Positions 49,847 through 58,949 are shown, counted from the first letter of the stretch. The stretch: 64,000 bases of DNA from Pseudonocardia humida (GCF_023898865.1 NZ_JAGSOV010000061.1:61056-125055), one strand, 5' to 3'. Made by a program: numbers and translations. The notes: generated by a model not told the origin, from the sequence alone.

Positions 49847-50809
49847 ATGCGCAACCGCCTGATGCCGTGCGTATTGGCCGCTGTGGCGGTCGCCGCGGCA
49901 GCCTGCGGCGGTGAGGCGGCCACCGCCCCCGACGGGACCGAGCTGACCGAGGTGACGGTGGGCATCGTCCCGTTCAGCCCGAACGCGGTGCTCTTCCTGG
50001 CCATGGAGCGCGGGATGTTCGCCGAGCGCGGGCTGAGCGTGACCGTGGAGCCCGCGGCCTCGCCCATCCCCGTCGTGGCCTCGCTGGTCGCCGAGCAGGC
50101 CGAGTTCGGCTTCGTCACCACACCGGTGCTCATCAACGCCAACCGCGAAGGCACCCCGATCAAGTGCGTGAGCCCCGTCGACGGTCAGGTCAGCCCGGAC
50201 CGCGACTCCAGCGCGCTGGTCGCCGCGGCCGGCAGCGGCATCGACTCCCTCGACGACCTGTCCGGCCGCACGGTGGCCGTCGTGCAACTGGCCAGCATCA
50301 ACCTGATCGGCGCCAAGAAGCTCATCGAGGACGCCGGCGCCACCGGCACCGAGTACGTCGCGATGCCCTTCCCGCAGATGCCGCAGGCCCTCGCCGACGG
50401 GCGGGTCGACGCCGCGGTGATCACCTCGCCGTACGTGGAGACCGCGCTCGACGCCGGTGCGGTGACCCTGGCCAACCCGAGCTCGCAGTTGTTCCCGACC
50501 GGGACGATCTACTGCTACGCCGCGACGGACCGCTTCCTCGCCGACAACCCGGAGCTCGCCCGCGCCTTCCAGGAGACCATGACGGAGGCGATCACCTACG
50601 CCGGACAGCACGAGGACGAGGCGAAGGCGACCCTGGTCGAGCACCTCCAGCTCACCCCGGAGCAGGCACAGGCGCAGATCATCCCGAGCAACTACGTCCC
50701 CGAGATCAACCTGGACTCGATCACGACCATCCAGGACCTGATGCGCGCGCAGGGTGCGATCGACAGCAGCGTCGACCCGGCCGACGTCGTCTGGCAGCCG
50801 CAGGGATAG
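49847..50809 (+). CDS. NitT/TauT-type ABC transporter substrate-binding lipoprotein
   Basis: A 320-residue binding protein. Signal peptide MRNRLMPCVLAAVAVAAAAC ends in a lipobox with Cys 20. The mature part has the SsuA/ThiY-like fold (type 2 periplasmic-binding protein): TVGIVPFSPNAVLFLAMERG then MFAERGLSV, EFGFVTTPVLINANREG, DLSGRTVAVVQLASIN, and ALADGRVDAAVITSPYVETA. Relatives bind sulfonates, nitrate, thiamine precursors, taurine or aromatic carboxylates such as phthalate. The ligand is unknown but should be an organic anion. It leads a plus-strand operon with two permeases, an ATPase and a ThDP enzyme. Confidence 0.92.
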   Translation: MRNRLMPCVLAAVAVAAAACGGEAATAPDGTELTEVTVGIVPFSPNAVLFLAMERGMFAERGLSVTVEPAASPIPVVASLVAEQAEFGFVTTPVLINANREGTPIKCVSPVDGQVSPDRDSSALVAAAGSGIDSLDDLSGRTVAVVQLASINLIGAKKLIEDAGATGTEYVAMPFPQMPQALADGRVDAAVITSPYVETALDAGAVTLANPSSQLFPTGTIYCYAATDRFLADNPELARAFQETMTEAITYAGQHEDEAKATLVEHLQLTPEQAQAQIIPSNYVPEINLDSITTIQDLMRAQGAIDSSVDPADVVWQPQG

Positions 50810-50830
50810 GCCCGGACCGGGAGCGATGAC

Positions 50831-51643
50831 GTGGGCCCCAGCAGCGACGGAGTCGAGAGGCGCTGGTCGCCGATCGCGGCGCGGCTGCTGGTCGTCGCCG
50901 CCGTGCTCGCCGGATGGGAGTACCTCAGCGCGTCCGGATCGCTGGACGCGAGCTCGTTCCCGAGCATGACGGACACGATGGCGGAGCTGGCGCGCCAACT
51001 GCTGTCCGCCGACCTCTGGACCGCGCTCTGGAACACCGTCCGGGGCTGGGCGACCGGCCTGGCGATCGGCGGCTCGCTGGCGGTCCTGGTGGGCACCCTG
51101 CTCGGCCTGAACCGCTTCGCCTACCTCAGCGTCATCCCCGTCGTCGAGTTCCTGAAGACGGTCCCGGTCATCGCGATCCTGCCGCTGGCCATCGTCGTCT
51201 GGGGCGCCACGCTGCAGATGAAGGTCTTCCTCGTCGCGTTCGGGGTGTTCTGGCCGCTGACCATCCAGGTCATCTACGGGGTCCGCGCCGTGGACCCGGT
51301 CGTGCGGGACACGGCCGTCGTCCTGCGGCTGCGGGGGGTGCGCCGGTTCGTCGGCGTGACCCTGCCCAGTGCCGCGCCGTTCATCGCGACCGGCCTGCGG
51401 GTCGCCGCGGCCGTCGGGTTGATCCTGACGATCATCGCCGAGCTCATCGGCGGCGCGAAGGGCCTGGGCCTGAGCATCCTCACGTCGGTGAACGCCGGTC
51501 CGCAGCGGCTGCCGGCGACGTACGCGCTCATCCTCGTCACCGGGGTGGCCGGGGTGGTCGTGACCAGCGCGTTCGCCCGGCTCGAGCGCCGTGTCCTGCA
51601 TTGGCACGAGAGCCAGCGCAACCTCGCGCCGACGGGGGCGTGA
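50831..51643 (+). CDS. ABC transporter permease 1 (SsuC/TauC type)
   Basis: A 270-residue inner-membrane permease with six or so helices, starting at GTG 50831. The cytoplasmic EAA coupling loop reads VDPVVRDTAVVLRLRGVRRF, and GWATGLAIGGSLAVLVGTLL plus VVEFLKTVPVIAILPLAIVV are typical of the NitT/TauT permeases. The last segment carries the LIGGAKGLGLSILTSVNAG block. A second, distinct permease follows, so the channel is probably a heterodimer, whereas most transporters of this class have a homodimer of a single permease. It ends five bases before the next start. Confidence 0.9.
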   Translation: MGPSSDGVERRWSPIAARLLVVAAVLAGWEYLSASGSLDASSFPSMTDTMAELARQLLSADLWTALWNTVRGWATGLAIGGSLAVLVGTLLGLNRFAYLSVIPVVEFLKTVPVIAILPLAIVVWGATLQMKVFLVAFGVFWPLTIQVIYGVRAVDPVVRDTAVVLRLRGVRRFVGVTLPSAAPFIATGLRVAAAVGLILTIIAELIGGAKGLGLSILTSVNAGPQRLPATYALILVTGVAGVVVTSAFARLERRVLHWHESQRNLAPTGA

Positions 51644-51647
51644 GGCG

Positions 51648-52439
51648 ATGACCGGTGCGGTCGCGCTGCGGTGGGTCTGGTCGAACGTCTGGCGGCTGTG
51701 GTTCTCCGCCGCGATCCTGGTGCTCTGGTGGGTGCTCTCCGCGGACAGCACGTCGACGTTCTTCCCACCGCTGCAGCGCATCCTGGAACGCCTGCACGCC
51801 CTGTGGATCGTGGGTGACGCCCGGCGCGAGCTGTGGTCGAGCCTGGGCCACTTCGCCGTCGGCTACACCGTCGCCGGGCTCGTCGGCGTCGGCGTCGGCG
51901 CGCTGCTGTGGAAGTTCCGCCGCATCGGGGACGCGGTGTCCCCCGTGCTGTACTTCGTCTACGTGATCCCGACGGCGGCGCTGCTGCCCGCGATCGTGGC
52001 GATCATGGGCATCGGATCGGCGATGAAGATCACCATCATCGTGCTGGCCGCGGTGTGGCCGACGATGCTCAACACCCTGGACGGGATGCGCGGCGTCGAC
52101 CCGCTCAAGCTCGACACGGCGAAGGTCCTGCACATGTCCGCGCTCCGGACGGTCCGGACCGTCGTGGTGCCCGCGGCGATGCCCCAGATCATGGCCGGGC
52201 TGCGGCACAGCCTGCAGGTCGCGGTGATCATGATGGTGGTCAGCGAGCTGATCGCGTCGCAGTCGGGCATCGGCTTCTTCATCCTGGAGGCGCAGCAGCG
52301 CTTCGCCATCACCGAGATGTGGACGGGGATCATCGTCCTCGCCCTGGTCGGGAGCGTCCTGACGGTCGTCTTCATCGCCGTCGAGCGCGTCGTGCTGGCC
52401 TGGTACATCGGCGCTCGCGCCGTCGAGCGGAAGGGTTGA
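51648..52439 (+). CDS. ABC transporter permease 2 (SsuC/TauC type)
   Basis: A 263-residue permease with about six helices. SLGHFAVGYTVAGLVGVGVG, YFVYVIPTAALLPAIVAIMG, the EAA-type loop GVDPLKLDTAKVLHMSALRT then VRTVVVPAAMPQI, and ELIASQSGIGFFILEAQQRF match the NitT/TauT permease profile. It is diverged from the first permease, suggesting an old duplication into a two-subunit channel. GTGAGGCG precedes the ATG at 51648. It lies between its partner and the ATPase in the same operon. Confidence 0.9.
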   Translation: MTGAVALRWVWSNVWRLWFSAAILVLWWVLSADSTSTFFPPLQRILERLHALWIVGDARRELWSSLGHFAVGYTVAGLVGVGVGALLWKFRRIGDAVSPVLYFVYVIPTAALLPAIVAIMGIGSAMKITIIVLAAVWPTMLNTLDGMRGVDPLKLDTAKVLHMSALRTVRTVVVPAAMPQIMAGLRHSLQVAVIMMVVSELIASQSGIGFFILEAQQRFAITEMWTGIIVLALVGSVLTVVFIAVERVVLAWYIGARAVERKG

Positions 52440-52443
52440 GCCG

Positions 52444-53274
52444 TTGCCGCGACCAGAGGTGGCCCGCCCCGACCCGTCGGTCGCGGCGTCGGAGCGGGCC
52501 GGCGACCCGGTGCTGTCGGTCCGCACCCTCGCGAAGGCCTACGACGCCGGGACGTCGAGGGAGAACCTCGCCATCGCCGAGGTGTCCTTCGACGTGGCCA
52601 AGGGCGAGTTCGTCTGCGTGGTCGGGCCCAGCGGCGCGGGCAAGACGACGCTGCTGCGCTGCCTCAGCGGGCTGCTCGTGCCGACGTCGGGCGAGGTCCG
52701 GTTCGAGGGCACGCCGCTGCGGGCGGTCCCCGACCGGCTGAGCGTCGTCTTCCAGGACTACAGCCGCTCCCTGTTCCCGTGGCTCACCGTCAACCGCAAC
52801 GTCGCGGTGCCGCTGCGGGTCGCGGGCGTCGGGAAGCAGCAGCGGGAGGCGCGGATCCAGGAGGTGCTGCACGCCGTCCGGCTCGGCGACGTCGGCCGCA
52901 GCTACCCGTGGCAGCTCTCCGGCGGCATGCAGCAGCGCGTGGCGATCGCCCGGGCGCTCGCCCAGCAGCCGGACATGCTGCTCATGGACGAGCCGTTCGC
53001 CTCGGTCGACGCCCAGACGCGCTTCGACCTGGAGGACCTGATCCTCGAGGTGCGCCGCGAGCTCGACATCACCGTCGTGCTCGTCACCCACGACATCGAC
53101 GAGGCGGTGTACCTCGCCGACCGGATCGTCGTCCTCACCGGGGCCCCTAGCCGCGTCCAGGAGATCGTCGACGTGCCGCTGGAGCGGCCGCGCACCCAGC
53201 TCGGCACGCGGTCGAGCGAGGCGTTCGGCCGCCTGCGCCGCCACCTGATGGAGCTCGTCACCACCTCGTCCTGA
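52444..53274 (+). CDS. ABC transporter ATPase (SsuB/TauB type)
   Basis: A 276-residue ATPase. A TTG start at 52444 fits the GAAGGG ribosome site; GTG 52459 is an alternative. Walker A GPSGAGKTT lies near residue 62, the Q-loop is in LSVVFQDYSRSLFPWLTVNR, the signature reads LSGGMQQR, Walker B is MLLMDEPFASVDAQTR, and the switch His is in VTHDIDEA. The LSGGMQQRVAIARALAQQP stretch is characteristic of nitrate/sulfonate/taurine importers. It powers the two permeases encoded upstream and ends 25 bases before the ThDP enzyme gene. Confidence 0.93.
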   Translation: MPRPEVARPDPSVAASERAGDPVLSVRTLAKAYDAGTSRENLAIAEVSFDVAKGEFVCVVGPSGAGKTTLLRCLSGLLVPTSGEVRFEGTPLRAVPDRLSVVFQDYSRSLFPWLTVNRNVAVPLRVAGVGKQQREARIQEVLHAVRLGDVGRSYPWQLSGGMQQRVAIARALAQQPDMLLMDEPFASVDAQTRFDLEDLILEVRRELDITVVLVTHDIDEAVYLADRIVVLTGAPSRVQEIVDVPLERPRTQLGTRSSEAFGRLRRHLMELVTTSS

Positions 53275-53299
53275 CCGTCCGCGCGAGGAGACCCCGACC

Positions 53300-54925
53300 A
53301 TGCCCCGACCCGCCGAGGCCCTGCTCGACGTGATCAACGACTGGGGTGTGGACCGGCTGTTCACCTGCCCGGGCAGCACCGAGGCCGCCGTGCTGGACGC
53401 ACTGGTCCTGCGCGAGGACGTCGAGCTGGTGCTCACCACCCACGAGGGCGTCGCGGTGTCGATGGCCGACGGCCTGGCCCGGGTCACCCGCCGTCCCACC
53501 GTGGCCTACCTGCACGCGAACGTCGGACTGACCAATGGACTCAGCAATCTGGGCGCCGCCCAGCTGGCCTACTCCCCCGTCGTCGTGCTCAACGGGATCA
53601 AACCGTCGTCGATCCAGGCCAGGGAGGGCTTCACCACCGCCCGCCGCATGCGCGACCTCGTGCACCAGTACGTGAAGTCCGACTGGCAGTCGCTCACCGC
53701 CCAGGCGATCCCCGAGGACGTCAACCGCGCCTTCCGCACGGCCGTGACGGAGCCGGCGGGTCCGGTCTGGGTGGCGCTGAGCCAGGACCTGATGGAGAGC
53801 ACCGCCGATGTCGGCGTACCCGACGCGGCGGCCTACCGGTTCGACTCGCGGGTGCGGCCGGCTCCCGACGCCGTCCGGGCCGCGGCCGACCTGCTCGCCG
53901 CCGCCGAGCGGCCCGTCCTCGTCGCCGGCGGCGAGCTCGCCCGCGTCGGTGCTGTCGACGAGCTGGTGAGCCTCTCCGAACGGCTCGGGGCGCCGGTCCT
54001 GCACGAGGACCGGCGCGGGTTCGAGCGCCCCGGCTTCCCCACCGACCACCCCCACTTCCGCGGCCAGTACGAGGTGGGGCACCCACTGGTGCGCCGGGCC
54101 GACCTCCTCGCCTTCCTGGGCGCCCGCGTGTTCAACGAGTTCGAACCCGCCCGCGTCCCCCCGCTGCCGACCGGGGTGCCGGTCGTGCACAGCCACACCG
54201 ACCCCAGGCACGTCGGCATGATCTACGGCGTCGACGCGGCCCTGATCGGCGATCAGCGACTGGTGCTGGAGGCGCTGTCCACCGCACTGTCCAAAGCACT
54301 GCCCCCGGTCCCGCCGCGCGAGGTCCCACCGGCCGCGCCGGCCGCGCCCCGCGCCCCGTCGGCGTCGGGCGGCCCGCTCCAGCCCGCCGACGTCGTCGAC
54401 GTCATCACCGACTCGCTGCGCGGCTCGGCCATCGTCGGCGACGCCACGACCGCGGGCGGGATCCTGCAGCAACGGGCGCACCAGCACACCGGCGACGACT
54501 ACTTCGTCTCGACGTCGGGCTCGCTCGGTTGGGGGATGGGCGCCGCGCTCGGCGTCGCGATGGGCATGCCGCACCGGCACGTCGCGGCGGTGCTCGGCGA
54601 CGGCGTGTTCCAGTTCGGCCTGCCGGCCCTGTGGTCGGCGGCCCGCGGCGGCCTGCCCGTCACCTACGTGGTCATGAACAACCAGAGCTACGCCGCCGTC
54701 GGCGCGGCGCTGCGACGCTACGGTGGCGAGGCGGTCGCGCGGCAGCGCTACCCCGGCGTGGACATCGCAGGCCCCCGGATCGCCGACGTCAGCACCGCGT
54801 TCGGCGTCCCCGGTCGGCGGGTCGACAGCCTCGCCGATCTCCGGGAGTGCCTCGACGCCGCTCGCACGGTCGACCACCCCACCCTCGTCGAGGTGATGAC
54901 CGACCCGACGACGTTCGGTCCCTAG
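53300..54925 (+). CDS. ThDP-dependent enzyme, benzoylformate-decarboxylase/acetolactate-synthase superfamily
   Basis: A 541-residue three-domain ThDP enzyme. The cofactor-activating Glu is 49 (LTTHEGVAVSMADGLARV). LHANVGLTNGLSNL at 71-84 resembles the benzoylformate decarboxylase His 70 segment, and GDG (433-435) with NN (460-461) form the Mg/ThDP motif. The second active-site His of benzoylformate decarboxylase (in FRYHQ) is replaced by VFNE, so the reaction may differ. Candidates are decarboxylation of an aryl or alkyl 2-oxoacid, a carboligation or a thiolytic C-C cleavage. As the last gene of an importer operon, it probably acts on the imported compound or an early product. It converges with the E1 operon (34 bases apart). 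Confidence 0.88.
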   Translation: MPRPAEALLDVINDWGVDRLFTCPGSTEAAVLDALVLREDVELVLTTHEGVAVSMADGLARVTRRPTVAYLHANVGLTNGLSNLGAAQLAYSPVVVLNGIKPSSIQAREGFTTARRMRDLVHQYVKSDWQSLTAQAIPEDVNRAFRTAVTEPAGPVWVALSQDLMESTADVGVPDAAAYRFDSRVRPAPDAVRAAADLLAAAERPVLVAGGELARVGAVDELVSLSERLGAPVLHEDRRGFERPGFPTDHPHFRGQYEVGHPLVRRADLLAFLGARVFNEFEPARVPPLPTGVPVVHSHTDPRHVGMIYGVDAALIGDQRLVLEALSTALSKALPPVPPREVPPAAPAAPRAPSASGGPLQPADVVDVITDSLRGSAIVGDATTAGGILQQRAHQHTGDDYFVSTSGSLGWGMGAALGVAMGMPHRHVAAVLGDGVFQFGLPALWSAARGGLPVTYVVMNNQSYAAVGAALRRYGGEAVARQRYPGVDIAGPRIADVSTAFGVPGRRVDSLADLRECLDAARTVDHPTLVEVMTDPTTFGP

Positions 54926-54959
54926 TAGGACAGCCATCAGCGGCGGGCCGGCGTGCGTA

Positions 54960-55946
54960 TCAGCGCCCCAGCACGCGCCGCACGGCCGCCACGACCGAGG
55001 CGGCGTCGGGCAGGTAGGCGTCCTCCAGGCCGGGGCTGAGCGGGATCGGCTGGAACGGCGCCCCGATCCGTTCGACCGGGGCGTCGAGGTCGTCGAACGC
55101 CGCTTTGTGCACCGTGGCGGCGATCTCCGCGCCGAACCCGCCGTGGACGACGGCCTCGTGCGCGACTACCAGGTGGTGGGTGCGGCGCACCGAGTCGAGC
55201 ACCGCGGGCAGGTCCAGCGGGACCAGCGTGCGCGGGTCGACGACCTCCACCTCGATGCCCTCCGCGGCCAGCCGGTCGGCCGCGGCCAGCGACTCCGACA
55301 CCATCCGCGACATCGCCAGCACCGTCACGTCCCGGCCCGGCCGCAGGGTCGCCGCCACGCCGATCGGCACCGGCTCGACGACCTCGGGCACCTGCTCCCT
55401 GCGCGGGTAGAGGATCTTGTTCTCCACCACGACCACCGGGTCCGGGTCGGCGATCGCCGAGGCCAGCAGGCCGGCCGCGTCCACGGCCCGGCTCGGCATC
55501 ACCACCTTCAGCCCGGGCACGTGGCACAGCCAGCTCTCCAGGCTCTGCGAGTGCTGCGCCGCGCCCCGCTGCCCGGCCCCGCCCTGGGTGCGTAGCACCA
55601 TCGGCACGCCGAGCTGGCCGCCGGACATGAACCGGGCCTTCGCGGCCTGGTTGACCAGCTGGTCCAGGGCCAGGGTCAGGAAGTCCACGTACATGATCTC
55701 CAGCACCGGGCGCAGCCCGGACTGGGCGGCGCCGATCGCGACACCGCAGATCGCGGCTTCACTGATCGGGGTGTCCAGCACCCGACCGACGCCGAACTCC
55801 TCGGCCAGACCGGTGGTGACGGTGAACGGTCCGCCCACCGAGACGTCCTCGCCCAGCACCACCACCGACGGGTCCGCGCGCATGGCGGTGGCCAGCGCCG
55901 AGCCGATGGCCCGGGCGTAGGTCGTGGACGTCGTCGGGCCGGTCAT
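54960..55946 (-). CDS. 2-oxoacid/acetoin dehydrogenase E1 beta subunit (pair 2)
   Basis: A 328-residue E1 beta chain of the transketolase-like type. Family blocks: VVLGEDVSVGGPFTVTTGLA then EEFG, RVLDTPISEAAICGVAIGAA, MYVDFLTLALDQLVNQAAKA, MVLRTQGGAGQRGAAQHSQS and VEVVDPRTLVPLDLPAVLDS. It should pair with the alpha chain upstream to form an alpha2beta2 ThDP enzyme that oxidatively decarboxylates a 2-oxoacid or cleaves an acyloin. The ATG overlaps the alpha-chain stop (ATGA). It is the last gene of the six-gene operon; two base-rich stop codons face each other at the convergence with the ThDP gene. Confidence 0.92.
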   Translation of the reverse strand: MTGPTTSTTYARAIGSALATAMRADPSVVVLGEDVSVGGPFTVTTGLAEEFGVGRVLDTPISEAAICGVAIGAAQSGLRPVLEIMYVDFLTLALDQLVNQAAKARFMSGGQLGVPMVLRTQGGAGQRGAAQHSQSLESWLCHVPGLKVVMPSRAVDAAGLLASAIADPDPVVVVENKILYPRREQVPEVVEPVPIGVAATLRPGRDVTVLAMSRMVSESLAAADRLAAEGIEVEVVDPRTLVPLDLPAVLDSVRRTHHLVVAHEAVVHGGFGAEIAATVHKAAFDDLDAPVERIGAPFQPIPLSPGLEDAYLPDAASVVAAVRRVLGR

Positions 55947-56899
55947 CGCCGGTAGGCCAGCGACGCGGCCAGGGCGGCGTCGGGGAACGGGCTCTCCCGG
56001 GCCGCCAGCACGGCCCGCTCCACCTGGTCGCGGGCGGTTCGCTCGAACCCGGGCAGCTCGTCCGGGTCGAGGCGACCGTCACCGGTCGCCGCCCGCTGCA
56101 GGCGCGCGATGGGGTCGCGCTCGCGCCACTCGGCCGACGACACGGCCTCCCGGTAGCGGTCGGGGTCGCCCTCGTAGTGCCCGCGCAGCCGGTGGGTCAG
56201 GCACTCCAGCAGCGCCGGCCCCTCCCCCGCCCGCACCGCCGGGAGCAGCCCGGCCACGGCGGCCCACACGGCGTCGACGTCGTTGCCGTCCACGGTTCCC
56301 CCGACCAGGCCGTAGGGGGCGACCACGTCGCGGACCCGCTCCACCGGGGTGTGCGCCGAGCGCGGGCTGAACTCGGCGAAGCCGTTGTTCTCGCAGACGA
56401 GCAGCACCGGCAGCCGCCACAGCGCGGCCAGGTTGACCGACTCGGCGAACAGGCCGGCCTGCACCGCGCCGTCGCCGAAGAACACCACCGCCACCGCGTC
56501 GCGGCCGGCGGCGTGCAGCGCCAGCGCGGTGCCCAGGGCCAGCGGGATGTTGCCGCCCACCACCCCGGTGGCGCCCAGGAACCCGTGCTCGACGTCGACC
56601 AGGTGCATCGACCCGCCCATCCCCCGGCACAGCCCGTCGCGGCGGCCCATCAGCTCGGCCAGCGCGCGCGTCATCGGCGCGCCCTTGGCCAGCGCGTGGC
56701 CGTGGGCCCGGTGCCCGCTGTAGACGGCGTCGTCGGTGCGCAACTGCCCGCAGACTGCGGCGGCGACGCCCTCCTGGCCGATCGAGAGGTGGATCAGCCC
56801 GTGCACCTCGTCGGCCCGCTTGAGCTGCCCGACGCGCTCCTCGAACGCCCGGATGCGCCACATCGTGGCCAGCACCGCGCGGGTCTGCTCGGCGTCCAC
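55943..56899 (-). CDS. 2-oxoacid/acetoin dehydrogenase E1 alpha subunit (pair 2)
   Basis: A 318-residue E1 alpha chain starting at GTG 56899, two bases after the first E1 beta stop. It has SGHRAHGHALAKG, CRGMGGSMHLVDVEHGFLG, GGNIPLALGTALAL and the ThDP/Mg motif beginning at GDGAVQAGLFAESVNLAALW and ending CENNGFAE. The phosphorylation loop region of mitochondrial E1 is reduced, as in acetoin dehydrogenases. The GSMHL..FLGxxGxVGGxxPxAxG pattern is like AcoA. It differs from the first alpha chain in length and details, so the two E1s may handle different substrates. Confidence 0.92.
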   Translation of the reverse strand: MDAEQTRAVLATMWRIRAFEERVGQLKRADEVHGLIHLSIGQEGVAAAVCGQLRTDDAVYSGHRAHGHALAKGAPMTRALAELMGRRDGLCRGMGGSMHLVDVEHGFLGATGVVGGNIPLALGTALALHAAGRDAVAVVFFGDGAVQAGLFAESVNLAALWRLPVLLVCENNGFAEFSPRSAHTPVERVRDVVAPYGLVGGTVDGNDVDAVWAAVAGLLPAVRAGEGPALLECLTHRLRGHYEGDPDRYREAVSSAEWRERDPIARLQRAATGDGRLDPDELPGFERTARDQVERAVLAARESPFPDAALAASLAYRR

Positions 56900-56901
56900 G
56901 C

Positions 56902-57885
56902 TCAGACCCGGGTCCCGGAGTATTCGACGACTCGGCGCACCGCGGCGACGACCTTCGCCTCGTCGGGCAGCACGTGCTCCTCCATCGGCCGGCTGTAGGC
57001 GATCCCCGCGTCCAGCCCGGTGACCTGCACGATCGGAGCGCGCAGCGCGTCGAACCCGGCCTCGGCCACCTCGGCGGCGAGCACCGCGGAGACCGAGGCG
57101 TGCCGGGTGGCCTGGTCGACCAGCACCAGCCGCCCGGTGCGCCGCACCGAGGCCAGCACGGTGGCGGTGTCCAGCGGGGCGATCGTGCGCGGGTCGATCA
57201 CCTCGGCCTCGATGCCGTCGGCGGCCAGCGTCGCGGCCGCCGCCAGGGCCATCGGCACGGTCCAGCCGGTGGCCACCAGCGTGACGTCGGCGCCCGGCCG
57301 GCGGATCACGGCCTGCCCGAAGGGCACCAGGTGCTCGCCGTCGGGCACCTCACCGCGGTCCAGGGTCAGCAGGTAGTGGTGCAGGAACAGCACCGGGTTG
57401 TCGTCGCGGATCGCGCTGGCCATCAGCCCCTTGGCGTCGGCCGGGGTGGACGGCAGGGCGACCTTCAGCCCGGGCACGCCCATGAACATCCCGTAGATCG
57501 AGCCGGTGTGCTGCCCGGCCCAGCCCGCGGTGAACCCGTAGCCGGCCTTGAGCACCATCGGCACCCGCACCCGCCCGCCGCTCATGTGGTGGAACCGGTT
57601 GCCCTCGTTGACCACCTGGTCCATGGCGACCAGCAGGAACTCCGCCATCGTGGCGTCCACGACCGGGCGCATCCCGGCCAGCGCGGCGCCGACGGCCATC
57701 CCGATCTCGGCGGTCTCCGAGATCGGGGTGACCCGCACCCGGTTCTCGCCGTAGCGCTGCACGAACGGGTCGTCGGGCCGGCCGCCGACGCTCTGCCCGA
57801 GCAGCAGCACCCGCTCGTCGCGGGCCATCTCCAGGTCGATCGCCTCCATCACGGCGCCGATGTAGGTGGTCTCGTGGGTGCTCAT
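56902..57885 (-). CDS. 2-oxoacid/acetoin dehydrogenase E1 beta subunit (pair 1)
   Basis: A 327-residue E1 beta chain starting at ATG 57885, overlapping the alpha-chain stop by ATGA. Blocks: YIGAVMEAIDLEMARDERVL, RVRVTPISETAEIGMAVGAA, MAEFLLVAMDQVVNEGNRFH then HMSGG, MVLKAGYGFTAGWAGQHTGS, and AEVIDPRTIAPLDTATVLAS. FHHMSGG with AGWAGQHTGS is a pattern different from the second beta chain (KARFMSGG, GQRGAAQHSQ), again pointing to distinct but related substrates. Two bases separate its stop from the start of the second alpha gene. Confidence 0.92.
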   Translation of the reverse strand: MSTHETTYIGAVMEAIDLEMARDERVLLLGQSVGGRPDDPFVQRYGENRVRVTPISETAEIGMAVGAALAGMRPVVDATMAEFLLVAMDQVVNEGNRFHHMSGGRVRVPMVLKAGYGFTAGWAGQHTGSIYGMFMGVPGLKVALPSTPADAKGLMASAIRDDNPVLFLHHYLLTLDRGEVPDGEHLVPFGQAVIRRPGADVTLVATGWTVPMALAAAATLAADGIEAEVIDPRTIAPLDTATVLASVRRTGRLVLVDQATRHASVSAVLAAEVAEAGFDALRAPIVQVTGLDAGIAYSRPMEEHVLPDEAKVVAAVRRVVEYSGTRV

Positions 57886-58949
57886 GCCGGGGCCTCCGCG
57901 TACACGTGCTCCAGTGCGGCCGCCGGCTCCGGGAACGGGGCGGCCAGGGCGGTGTCGACCGCGTGCTGCATCTCCTCGGCGGCGTCCGCGAGGATCGAGC
58001 GGGCCAGGGCGTCGCTGAGCACGCCCCCGGCGACCAGCGCGGCCCGGAAGCGCGGCACCGGGTCGCCGCGCTTGGCCGCCTCGTACTCCTCGACCGCCCC
58101 GAACCGGGAGATCGCCTCGTGCTCCGGGTAGTGCAGCGGCACCCCCGGTGGGGCGATCGAGTTGCCGTGCGCGGAGAGGCGGTAGACCCGCGACTCCACC
58201 AGCGTCGGTCCCTCCCCCGCCCGGGCCCGCGCGACGGCCGCCGACAGCGCGTCGTACACGGCCAGCGGGTCGCCGCCGTCGACGGTGACGCCGGGCATCG
58301 AGTACGCCCTGGCCTTGGTGGCCAGCGGCTCGCCTGCCGCGGCGTTCGCGTCCTCCTGCTCGGTGCGCACCCCCGCGCTGAAGCTGTTGTTCTCCAGGAC
58401 GTAGACCACCGGCAGCTTCCACAGCGCGGCGATGTTGAGCGACTCGTGGAACGCGCCCTGCTTGCTGGCGCCGTCGCCGAAGAAGCCGAGGACGACGTCC
58501 CGGTCGCCGCGGATCTGCGCGGCCCACGCCGCGCCGGTGGCGTGCGGGATGCCCTGGCCGACGATGCCGGAGGTGCCCAGGAACCCGCGCTCGGGGTCGC
58601 ACAGGTGCATCGAGCCGCCGTATCCCCCGCAGGTGCCGGTCGCGCGCCCGTAGATCTCGGCCATCATCGCGGCGGTGTCGCTGCCCAGCGCGATCGGGTA
58701 GCCGTGGCAGCGGTAGGTGGCGGTCAGCTGGTCGCCGGGGCGCAGCGCGGCCACCGACCCGACGATCGAGGCCTCGGCCCCGTCGGCCAGGTGGGTGTGC
58801 CCGCGGATCACCCCCGGGTGCTCGGCGAAGGTCCGCTTGACCCGCTCCTCGAACTCGCGGATGCGCACCATCTGCCGGTAGAGCTCGACCAGCCGCTCGG
58901 TGCCCAGGCCCCGGCCGTCGAACGCGGTATCGGTGGCGGGATCGGTCAC
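57882..58949 (-). CDS. 2-oxoacid/acetoin dehydrogenase E1 alpha subunit (pair 1)
   Basis: A 355-residue E1 alpha chain from GTG 58949, with GGAGGAA upstream and a GTGA overlap with the isomerase-like gene. LYRQMVRIREFEERVKRTFA, TYRCHGYPIALG, CGGYGGSMHLCDPERGFLGT, GQGIPHATGAAWAAQ and the ThDP motif starting GDGASKQGAFHESLNIAALW and ending ENNSFSAG are all clear. It is closer to AcoA-like chains than to pyruvate dehydrogenase E1. With the following beta gene it makes the first of two E1 enzymes in the operon. Confidence 0.92.
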   Translation of the reverse strand: MTDPATDTAFDGRGLGTERLVELYRQMVRIREFEERVKRTFAEHPGVIRGHTHLADGAEASIVGSVAALRPGDQLTATYRCHGYPIALGSDTAAMMAEIYGRATGTCGGYGGSMHLCDPERGFLGTSGIVGQGIPHATGAAWAAQIRGDRDVVLGFFGDGASKQGAFHESLNIAALWKLPVVYVLENNSFSAGVRTEQEDANAAAGEPLATKARAYSMPGVTVDGGDPLAVYDALSAAVARARAGEGPTLVESRVYRLSAHGNSIAPPGVPLHYPEHEAISRFGAVEEYEAAKRGDPVPRFRAALVAGGVLSDALARSILADAAEEMQHAVDTALAAPFPEPAAALEHVYAEAPA

